This document shows, piece after piece, positions 44,340 to 55,800 of a DNA stretch of 64,000 nt. The DNA is from Plazaster borealis (Eukaryota > Echinodermata > Asteroidea > Forcipulatida > Labidiasteridae). Each line of letters begins with the position of its first letter. Positions within the stretch are counted from its first letter, which is position 1. The notes under the pieces were generated by a model. That model worked only from the letters and a program-made list of their open reading frames with translations. It searched no databases and was not told where the DNA came from. The position numbers and the translations under genes were made by a program. Where the stretch lies: positions 12,123,501-12,187,500 of the forward strand of contig CM037459.1 in the NCBI GenBank assembly GCA_021014325.1. Reading direction: 5' to 3'.

Positions 44340-45510
44340 ACGTCACAGGCAAAACCATGATCATTGAGTAAAGAAATTATCAACCCATCAACTCTGTTCA
44401 CGGTTCATATGACATAAATCAAATGCGAGTCTCGTTAAGATGTTAAGTTCTGGTTCCATTAAATTAAATTCACTATATTTTGAAGACAAAAAAAGTTCAA
44501 GTTTTATGAAGTTTATCCGTTGAATGGCCTGACGTTTCGACCATAGCACAGTCTTTCTCAAATGCTAAACATTTCAAGAATATCTTCCTACCATAATGAA
44601 TAACTGACGTTTTAAAGAAAGTGAAGAATTCCTCAAAAAGAAATGCCAACCTACCGAAAGTTAGTCGCATTCGCCAGCCAAACCACACAGTTGATCCAGC
44701 ACTGATAACACAATTACAATGAGAAAAAAAAAATGGTCGTGTTGTTATGTGTCTGTGCGTGACCTAGGTACGTCATTAGGTCATGCATGTTTATTTTGAG
44801 AAGCGGTGTTGGGCACGTGCCCCGTCTGCCCAATCACAATTACGGAAATTATCCAATAGGAAAACAACCCGTCCTCCTTTCAATCCCCAAAATACCCCAA
44901 TGATGACATCGTAAAATTCCTCCCGATGGCCCATCTAAAATTGCAAACGATGAAATTGAGAGCACGACTGATGGAGGGAAATGGAGGGGACCTGGGAATA
45001 ATAATGTCACTATGGCATTATGGCCATGTTGGAATGTCATGTTCCCTGTTATCCTACACATTACACGTGTGGAGTGGAAGGAGACACTAAACAGAACCAG
45101 ACTATTTCCTTGTAACCTCGGTTTGGTGATATTGATTTCAATTGAGTGAAAAGGGGGATGACCTGCCACAAAATTAATGAAGTATTTTATAGTTGTTATG
45201 CTGCAAAAAGCTTGAAGTCAAGTTTTCCTTCGCCTTTATAATAACTCATCATAGTGAAGCCCTCCTCCAATCCGAGGCCGGGGGGGGGGGGGTGGTGTCA
45301 CAAAATTACACACAACTACAATGCAGACCCTGGACGTGACGTGGGCACAGAGCCTCGCAGGGGGCCGGGGACCAAATAAGTGGGCAAGCTGACGTGTTCA
45401 TGTTTTATTACAAGTATGACGAGCGTGGCCAGTGACGTTTTGCTGATGTAATTTTTGCCCGATATTGCCGTCCCCGTCCACAGAATAACAAAATGAATAG
45501 AATGACGTAA
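44340..45510. promoter_or_regulatory. Cluster of TGACGT bZIP half-sites between two ER genes
   Basis: TGACGT or its inverse occurs at 44340, 44530, 44605, 44770, 45337, 45390, 45433 and 45503. That is eight in under 1.2 kb, where one per about 2 kb is the chance rate for equal base use. The 45337 site extends to TGACGTGG, the sequence known as the UPRE bound by XBP1/ATF6 in vertebrates. An E-box (GCACGTGC) at 44813 and CCAAT-like words nearby (44829, 44854) add to a promoter-like look. Regulation is inferred only. Confidence 0.35.
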
Positions 45511-46634
45511 TGATCAGTAATTTATTATTATAGGCTCTTAAAAAAAAACAATAACAGAGTAAAAAACAACAACATAACATTTACTGAGATGCAGACGCAG
45601 GTAAAGCTAATCTGATGTGTTTGTCAGGTGTATAGTTAAAACTTTAAAATCAACTAAAAAGTGATTTGTGTGAAGAACGGGCAAACGGGGAGGACGCATC
45701 TTTTAAAATGCATAATAAATAACTTGAAACAGAACAGCAGGATTTTTTAATGTGTGCCAAAAATTAACATTCCCTTCGGATTGACACTCCCCCGGGCCTC
45801 GGCCCTTAGGGAGGATGCAACACTGTACAAACCAACAATTAAATCTCCTTATAACCCCATTCAGTTGATTAAAAGCATTCTGAAAAATATAAACTCCTTA
45901 TAGGAGTATCAGCATGCAACCAATGGTGTACAAACTGTACATCATAATTATCATGTCCACCTGGTTGCCGGTTCTGCATACTCCTAGTAAGGGAATGAAT
46001 TTGAAGTCCACCATTGGTTGTCGGTGCTGCATACTCCTAATGAGTTTGTATTTTTTCAGGAATGCTTTCAATCCGCTTGAACAGAGGTTTTGTGAGGAGA
46101 TTTGGTTGTTTGTTTTAAAAGTCATATTATTTTTTATGAAATAGGCTCCTCTATCTGCCTCGATCCTTCCTGTGTAATAGAAATTCGTGTAATATGGAGC
46201 ACTAACTCATCAGTTTGAATTTTTGTTAAATTTCATGAAGTGCGTTTGTTTATTTTTTTGTTTGTTGGTTTGTTTGTTTTTTTCCTTCGAAAATTAATTG
46301 ATGTTTAGTGCAGGCATGGAGGAAGAAAATTAGATTCCTCCATGGTGCAAGAGAGGGGGGGGGGGGTCCCGGGAGCGAGAGGGTTGGGATGGCTTACAAC
46401 ATGCATTAGCCCCCCAGTGGAGTAAAAAAATCACAAAGGCCTAATAACTTGCTGGTACATGGTAGAGCATTTTCGACATGTGCGATTTTCGTTGGTTCCC
46501 CTCGTTTACATTTGAAGTATGCGTGAAATAATTTGCGAAAGTACCAACGAAATAATCTTCGTGTTTTGCACTCACATCCGAGTTGAACGGAGGCAGTGAA
46601 ATTGTTCAAAGTTTTCGATTAAATCTGGGTCAAG
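45511..46634. other. 5' flank of nicalin
   Basis: No coding signal. A run of 12 G lies at 46355-46366. A pair of related words (CTGCATACTCCTA at 45976 and 46029) marks a short tandem duplication. No TATA box was found near 46600; the promoter is probably TATA-less. Confidence 0.4.
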
Positions 46635-46800
46635 ATGTGGGTGGAAGAATTTGGAGAGGTGTTTGACATGTTTAAGAGTAGTTGGCCGCTAACTTGGCTC
46701 TTCCTCGTACCGGTGCTGATCATGATTTCACCGGTTCACGCAGCCCACGAATTCAGCGCATATCGTATGCAGCAGTTTGATTTGCACGGGACACAATTCG
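46635..46800 (+). CDS. NCLN: Nicalin exon 1
   Basis: Residues 1-55 plus one base. MWVEEFGEVF, then a hydrophobic signal core (TWLFLVPVLIMISPVHA), then AHEFSAYRMQQ. Cleavage probably falls near A36. Donor TTCG|GTAGGT. Confidence 0.95.
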
Positions 46801-49800
46801 GTAGGTTGGATAGTGTAGTGAGTGAATGGTTTAGATGTCTATTTCCGACACATTTAATTTTTTTTTTACAAGCAGGCGCGTCTCTCCAAAGGGAGGGTGG
46901 TGGCCGGTGGAAGTTGCTTCGGTGTCATTTGAAAATGGTCATGCATCTATATGAAGCATTGGAGCAAAACAATTGTATAATGTATTATTCCATGGTCATG
47001 ATGAATGATGCAATTCTTTTTTTTAATATCAAAATAATAATTATTAATTAAATTTGTTAAATAAGTATTTAGAGTTAGGCCTAGACAGCAATTGTAAACA
47101 TGGCAAAGTAAAAATAAAATTAGCATATTTTAGGGCTAGCCTCACCCTGACCCAGCTGCCCAGTGTATACATTTATGAAAATGTTCTCTGGAGAGAGCTC
47201 ATCAAGATCCTTGGCCTTGGCTTTATTTTTTGCTAAACAAATGTATCAAATTTATTGTCTTCACTACGGTCTTCACTGCGCGGCAGGGTATGACAAGAGG
47301 TTAATGGCTGGCTGCTATGCTGTTAAAAATGGACAGAAACAAAGGCAAAGTTCACTGATAAATAACATTAGCAGCCAGCCACCAACCAAGGTCATTACCA
47401 TGCAGTGAAGACCGGGTCCTCCCTCAATCCTCAGTCAAACCGTTATTGCGATTATACCTTTGCTGATATTTTTGGAATTGTTCTACATACATGTTCAAGG
47501 TAACACATAATTAACTATGTATGGATGGTTTTAAGAACCTATCACTTGAGCTTTGATAATTAACAGTATCAGCACCAAAACAGAAATACTTTTGTTGGTG
47601 TTTGACTTTATGCTTTGCATTATGTTGGTTTCATGCGCGTACCAGCTACATGTACCTTAAATTGATACATTGTCTGGGCGTTCACAGTTCACACCTACGC
47701 ATGCGCGTACGCATGCGGCAACAGCTGTCCTCGTCAAAATAACAAAATCAAAATGCTCAAAGGCAACAGTTAATTTAATAGTTCCCAGCACAACAACCAC
47801 AGTTCATACAGATCATTTACACAACATGACGCTTGTTTAGGGGCCATTTATTCGATACATGTACATGTAGTTCACAGGGCTGGTCTTTATAGACCTTTAT
47901 CACGGTGCGGCCATCTTGATTTTCTCCCAATCAAACCAATGTAAACAAACTTAGGCTGGAATGGAAAAATAGTCTGGTTCCTTTTCGTACAATGAATATT
48001 ATAATTCATTACTATTATTGGATACAGGGAACATGACCAAGATGGCGGCAGTGTGATAAAGGTCAATACCCCCACAAACCAGTCTTCAATAAATCAGTGC
48101 AATAACTCTCCAAGGTGTATTTTAAATAATAATACCTAATTATCCCTGCTGTCTGACCATGAGATGCAATATCATGCACTGTGGTTTCAAATGGTATTAA
48201 ATGATACTGATAAAGTGATAATTGATAGTGTTGTAGAATCATAAACCATTAATAGAGATACACATGTACAACATGTATGCCAGCCTGAAATATTGATATG
48301 AATATGAATGCATACACAGTGAACTTATTGTACACAGTTAGTTTCTGTGCACAGTTGCGCCGCCTGAGCAGTTGAATTTTTTCCAAATAAAAATGGTTGA
48401 TCAACTCACTGGAAAATGTACCCAAGAATAGGAAGGTTATTAAAAGTTCATTTGTTTTATCAGGTTCCTGTATCCACACACTTAACATTGTCAAGTTTAC
48501 ATTAACATCGTCAAACTGCATTCTTTCTCTCTTGTTAGGCTGCCGAAATGCACTAGTCAACATGGAAGCAAGGCCAATCAACGCCCCGGTGTTAACAAGA
48601 CGTTGCATCATCGCAAAACTGGCAGATCTAACTGCCGTTAGATACAGGGATATGATGGAGCAATCTGCTGGTGGTCTACTAATCTTAATACCTAAGGAGC
48701 TTAGTACCTTACCACAGGAAGTCATCAAGGTATTTGATGACAGTATTATTATTATTATTATTTAGTATTCAGCCAAGATTTCAACAAACAGTACAAGACA
48801 CAACATTACCGATAAAATTTAACAGTACAAAAAAAACCGATAGTATACTTTGAAAATCTTGTGATACCTAGATCAATATTAAACCAATGTTGAATGGAAA
48901 CAGAACACTGATAAATCAAAGCAAACAAAAAATAAACTACATGTATAAAATCAGACACGACGAGCCCATTCTAAGATGGCCAGGATTAATAAAAGTGAAT
49001 CTAACCACTGTGACTCGAAAGCCTAGATCTATCCAATCTTAAAATGGGAATAGAATCTTTAACAAATAATTACAAAATAGTAGAGATAAACTTTGGAAAT
49101 AAAAATTATGATGATCAAAATAAATATATGCCAAATGCCACTGATTTGATATGTCAGGACTTGAATTACATGGAGGCCATGGCCTCCGTCGCCTTGGTCT
49201 TGGCAGTGGTGCCCCTTCAAAAGTTTCCCATACACTTTTAGATTTCCCAATGGAAGTGCCCTTTGCAAAATGAAAATGGCCTTGCCTCACATAATGTAAA
49301 AATTCCAGGCCTGATATGTGGACAACATATCCAAGTCGAAAAAAGACTTTCTGACAATCTAATATCTGCCTCTGTTGCTGGGTGATGCACTCCTCAGTAT
49401 TACACTTCTCGTCCGCGATCAAAAACCCAAAATCTAACAAAGATTCTCTTATAAACTTGCTTGATATACTGGCCTGCTCTGAGCTGCTATGATCCATAGC
49501 TGGCAAGTATGTGTCCTCTGTGTGTGTGTGAAACGCTAGAACTAACTCTATTCACAATTTCTCCTCTATTTAAACCTCCTGCTACCACACCCCGATTACG
49601 TAATCAACATTCTTGTACCACAATGCGCTCCCCGCATTTCTAAGACAACTATTTCCTGCTATTCTATGAAACGTAGGAAATGTCTATTACTGTTAGCTTT
49701 TTTTCTTTCTGTCTTGCACTTTATCCTAACCATCTCCAACCCATCTAAATCAAAGAGCATGTTTTGTTTTATTCTGTTAGACTGAGGACGACACTACAGG

Positions 49801-52800
49801 GGTTTCTCTTAACTTTTTTGTTCACTCGCTGGCCGGCCTGACACAATTTTGTGTTTACCCTTTTTTAGAATTCAACGCCAATCTTTTATCTTTGTAAACT
49901 TGACTTTGACTTAGCTTTTTTCTTTCTGTCTTGCACTTTATTCAACCATCTCCAACCCATCAAAATCAAAGAGCATGTTTTGTTTGATTATGTTAGACTG
50001 AAGACAGCACTACAGGGGTTTCTCTTAACCTTTTTTTTTCACTCGCTGGCCGGACGAGTCAGCCAATTGGGTCGCCCGCATGTTTTTCACTAGCCTACTC
50101 CACATGTTATAATGCACGTAAAAGTGTGCCCTTTGAAATGTTTCAGTAGAAATTTACATTTCCCTGATAGAGGTGCCCCTTATTAAAAAGAAACTGCTGC
50201 TCGGACTCGAAGATTAAAACAATCCGCTATTCCAAACTTTGTACAATTGTTGAACTCTAACCTTAAATAAAACCTCACTTGCTGGTAAAGTTCTAATAAT
50301 CTGTCATTAACATGAATCATTTTCATCATTTTGAATATTGTACGTGTATTTTCAAATTTAAAACAAAAGGACAATTTGGTGTTTACCCTTTTTATAATTC
50401 AACGCCAATCTTTTATCTTTTTAAATTTGACTTGTTTAGTCTTCGGACTTTAGTCCAGTTGTTTTCTTAATTATACAATAAACCAAGTTGAAATGAAATG
50501 AAATGAATAAAAACTGCCTCGCCCTTACAAGAATGAAGTAAACGGTCTGGATGAGTCGAGGTAAACTTAGAATATTGAAAGCTCTTCCAGTTTGTAGAAT
50601 ATCATGTAATGTTTCAATTTTATATACTCTACCTTCCTCGCAGCACTGGTTGGAGTTAGAGCCCCAGATGATGGAGCAGGAGACGACGATGCCTGTGTAT
50701 TTTGCTCATGAAGATGAGAATCTTCTCGAAATCCACGATGAAGTCCAGAGGGCTGGCAGCTCTGACCTAGCCGGTACTGCTGCAGAAGGTACATTGCCCG
50801 TCAAGTGCTTGTTATTTTTAAAAGTGTAGCTTGCTTGAACAATGAACCCCAAACTATCCATGAAATAAAGGGGAAGCACGGGGGGTTGTCATTTAAACTC
50901 AAGGTTTCCTTATTTATTATATTGATGACAAATGTTTTGCATTAACCTTAACCCCCCCCCCCACCCTACACATGTATCAAAATCCAACTATATGGTTTTT
51001 TTCTTCTGTTAGACTGATGACTGCATGGTAAATCTGGACCAGTTTCATGGCTCTGCTTATCGCCAAATTCTGCGCTTGCGATCACCATTCTTTGCTTACA
51101 GGGCAAGTGCTGAATTTCTGTGCTAGCTGTGTTGTCGAGGATGCACACGCACAAGCAAATATTTCCTGCTAACTTGTGAAATAAGTTTGACGTAAGCACG
51201 GAATTCCCTGCTTCCGTATCAGGGCTCGAATTTGGGGGGAAAATCCACATGACCCCAGGGCTTGCTGCTAAAAAAGAAATTACTGGACTAGAATTGTTTT
51301 TACAAGACCAGAATCAAATGAGAAAAAAATCTTCCTGACTCAGTTTATTTGAACAAGCACTTTTAGAGTAAAAAGAGAAGATTTATCTAATTTGTCTTCA
51401 TGGGAATTGTACTTCATTAAAACCCTAACCACCCCAGGCCTGCCAAAATCAAACAGATGGTTTTGTTGGAATTTGGATGGTTTAGTCCTGTGGAGAGTAC
51501 CCACTAAATCACAGTCCAGAAGCACAGGACCTGTTGGAGTATGATGGGTTGTGTACTGTTCCAAAAAGTAAACTGTTGGAGTATGATGGGTTGTGGAAGC
51601 TTTCTATTAGAAATGCTTAGGGGGTTAGGGTTAATAATACTCAATAGATATGAAGGTTATTTTATCAGACTCAAAATCAATATCTGTAAATGATTTGTTT
51701 TTGTTCTCAAGATCTTAAACAGTGAGGTATTATTATTCATTTTTATTCAATTCAAAAAACACAAGACTGCCGGACTTGTCCAGTCATGAGTTTACTGGCC
51801 CGACATTAAAACTACTGGCCTCGGGCCAGCGGTCCAGTGTAAAATTTGAGCCCTGCGTATTTGCCATTACTTTGCTTATGGTATGGCTAGCATAGCCATG
51901 AAATTGGGCCCTGATTGTGCGTTACATGGGATCAGGCATACCAACATAAATCACAGTCCTACTACTTGGGTGCTGAGTTACCGTACAGTGTTGGTACTTG
52001 AACAATTTGCTGCCTACCCAAAGGATAACAGAAACATGTTATTTGCTTTTGTTGCCCACAGCTTTACTGGGTGCGGTGTATGCCAATGGCTTCCAGATGG
52101 TTGTGAGTGGACCCCAGGCTAAGCCAATCAAGGATGCACCCATCATCAGCTTACAGGTAAGACAGACAACACAATCCAGATATTGACCCAAATCACCCGG
52201 CATCATCAACCACAATAAATCTTGGTTACGCCATTTTGGGAGTCCTATATCCCTTGTGGTACTATTGATTTTAGGGGGATGTGCGAATCTACCACATGAT
52301 ATCACTTAGGCTTGCATACAGATCTATCTTTTCAAAAAACCACAGAGGATGATATTACATGGTCATTGAACAGTTGAAACAATCTCTCGGAACTCACTTG
52401 TTTAATTGATATGTTTTGCTTTTTTTTTTTTTTTTTCTCTTTTTGCATGTTGTTTATTTTGTGCTAAGCGCTGTGATAGTTTCTCGGTTGATAGCTGTAT
52501 AAATGCGCTGTATTATTATTATTTGTATTATTATTACTGTTAGGAGTGCTTATTTCTTAATCATCAATTTGTATTTATTTCCACTTACTTCGTGTTATAC
52601 AGGGCAAGCTGACAGGCAAGGGTGTAGAGGACCAACTACCAACCATTGCAATAGTCGCTCACTATGATACCTTCGGAATAGTTCCAGTAAGTTATATCCT
52701 CTCATCCCTGATCCTTTAATCCCTGATCCTCTCATCCCTGATCCTCTCATTCCTGATCCTCACATCCCTGATCTTCTCATCCCTGATCCTCTCATCCCTG

Positions 52801-55800
52801 ATCCTCTCATCCTTGGTCTTCTCGTCCCTGATCCTGTCATCCTTGATCCTTTCATCCCTGATCCTGTCATCCTTGATCCTCTCATCCCTGATCCTCTCAT
52901 CACTGATCCTCTCATCCCTGATAATCTCATCCCTGATCCTCTCATCCTCGATCCTCTCATCCTTGATCCTCTCATCCCTGATCTTCTCATCCCTGATCCT
53001 CTCATCCTTGATCCTCTCATCCCTGATCCTCTCATCCTTGATCCTCTCATCCTTGGTCCTCTCATCCATGATCCTCTCATCCTTGATCCTCTCATCCCTG
53101 ATCATCTCATCCCTGATCCTCTCATCCCTGATCCTTTCATCCTTGATCCTCTCATCTCTGATCTTCTTATCTCTGATCCTTTTATCCCTGATCCTCTTAT
53201 CCCTGATCCTCTCATCCCTGCCTCCTCTCAGTCCTGATCTTCTCATCCCTGATCCTCTCATCCCTGATCCTCTCATCCTTGGTCCTCTCATCCATGATCC
53301 TCTCATCCTTGATCCTCTCATCCCTGATCATCTCATCCCTGATCCTCTCATCCCTGATCCTCTCATCCCTGATCCTTTCATCCTTGATCCTCTCATCTCT
53401 GATCTTCTCATCTCTGATCCTTTTATCCCTGATCCTCTTATCCCTGATCCTCTCATCCCTGCCTCCTCTCAGTCCTGATCTTCTCATCCCTGATCCTCTC
53501 ATCCCTTAACTATATCTGTTCTAAATCACCCAATTAACACAAATACTGTTACTTTATGAAAAGAAAAGTGTATTTGGATTTTTTTCTTTAACAGTATTTA
53601 TCTTTTGGAGCTGATTCCAACGGTAGCGGCGTAGCAGCACTGCTTGAGCTCAGCCGGCTTTTATCCAAGCTGTACTCTAACTCAAGAACCCATGCAAAGT
53701 ATCCTTTTATTTCACTCTGAAAATTGTGTCTATCAATTAACAAACAAAGTGGATAACATTGAATGGTAAGACAGTAGGATGGTTTTCTCCGAGATGCATT
53801 CACAACATGGTATCATATTGCTGGCTGGTATAGTTTATTGATTAACATTGAATGGTCAGACAGTAGGAGGGTTGATTGTGTGCTGTGTAGATGCATTCAC
53901 CACATGATAATCATTATTGCAGGCTGGAATAGTTTTTTTTATAACACCCATTACAAAAACTCTGCCTTTTCATTGGTTTAGAGTGCGTCACATGATATGT
54001 CTTAGTTTTACTAGAAACCCGGTGGCCGTGTGATAGTCGTTTGCCATGCAATAGTCAAAAGATTATTACATGGCGTGCGCGTTACCCAGACGTCTTTTTT
54101 ACCCACCTCGAACCCAATCAGTTGTGCATCTGTGTATCTGAAATGCGCGTACGAACGTTACGTGTACGAGGATGATAAATAGTCTGTTGGGGTGTTATAA
54201 AACAAACATTGACTGCTTTTACTCGTGCTATGGTTAAAACTCCGACTGCGCCTCGGGAAAATAGAATGCTCCGGGGATCACCTCGGGAGTCGTAGTTTTA
54301 ACCATAGCACTCGAAGCAGTCAATATTTGTATACTATCACTCATAACATTTCATGGTCAGACAGTGGAACACAGTGAAAGTATTGCCATTACTTCTTTTC
54401 CTGACCTGTTTCTAGATATAATTTCCTGTTCCTTTTATCTGGAGGTGGTAAATACAGCTACCAAGGCACTAAGAGGTGGATTGAGGATAGCTTAGAGAGC
54501 ACAGGTGAGTAGGGGACAATAAGAAAGCTGTCAAGTCTAATTAGAAGTCAGGCCGAGAGCATCGAACTCAAGATCTGGTGGCTGAGTCATCAGAGCATGG
54601 GTTCGATTCCTGGTCGTGAAACTTGTGTCCTTGAGCATGGCTCTTCTCTATATTTGCTTCTCATCACCCAGGGCCCAATTTCATGGAGCCGCTTAAGCAC
54701 AAAAACTAGCTAAGCACATACCAATTATGCAGATCAGTGAAAGGTCACCAGCCAAAGTAACATTCCACATGTATGACTTGTGACTGGTATCCTGCTCATT
54801 TATGCAGAAATTTGTAAGCAATATTTGTTGCTTAAGCAGCTCTAAGATATTTGGCCCAGGAGTAAGTGGGTGCTTGCGAGGGGACAAATTGTTGATGTGT
54901 TGTGACAAGCAGCCTGTGCACACATTTGGTTGCCGGTGCTGCATACTCCTAAGGAGTTGAGATGGTTTCAGGGCCGCTTGGGACCCAACGAACAAGGGTA
55001 GTGATATTGTAAGGTGCTTGTAGGGGGCTGCTCTTGGCTTGGAAAATCATATACTATGTACACATTAATTATTATTATTATTAAAGGAACGTTACAGAAC
55101 TGGTAATTAGAATTTTTTTTAAGATCACAGATTTGCATAAAACTTACACGGTCTAATGATGATGATAGTAGAAAACATCCCTAGAAATATTTCTGTCTGA
55201 AATGCCATATTTGATGAGAAATAAGTAAAACTAATTTCCGATTGGAGTTTATCGCTCATGAGCGTTTTATTCTTGCATTGTATAACACATGCAAATGTGT
55301 AATCGGTTTTTCACAATTTTCTCGTGACCCAGATGGCCGATCGATCTCAAACTTCTACAGGTTTGTCAGTTTATGTATATGGTGGATTATATAAAGTGCT
55401 TACACTGCCAGCAACTGTTTTGTTAGCAAAAACCAATTCTGTAATGTTCCTTTAAGAAGGAGTTATAAATAATATTTATTTATTATAATTTTAAATGACT
55501 TAATCTTTACAAGTTATTTTAATTTGCTGATTGATGTTTTCCATTTTTAGAATCTTCACTTTTGAGTGACGTCTCATTCGTGCTGTGTTTAGACAGCATT
55601 GCGGCAACAGACAACTTATTTTTACATGTTTCAAAACCACCTAAAGAAGGATCGATCTCACATCAAATCTTCAAGGTGAGTGTAGTTTAACAAAGTCGTA
55701 ATATTAAAGTCACAACCTGTGGTTCACCCACGGTTAATCGATGGTGGAGGCATTCAAATCAATTCCGTGTCAAACTGCCACGGCAACTTGTGCTTAGGTT

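Noticed and set aside
47696..47717. Near-palindromic ACGCATGCGCGTACGCATGC in nicalin intron 1, considered as an NRF1-type or Z-DNA site.
   Set aside because: Only one clear instance, inside an intron with no promoter context; too little to call.
48249..48728. 159-codon minus frame over nicalin exon 2.
   Set aside because: Shadow of exon 2 on the other strand.
52716..53509. Long open frames on both strands (about 100-220 codons) coding repeats such as SLILS or RIRDE.
   Set aside because: They lie in the 15-bp minisatellite inside nicalin intron 5. A period divisible by 3 keeps all such frames open; there is no independent coding evidence.
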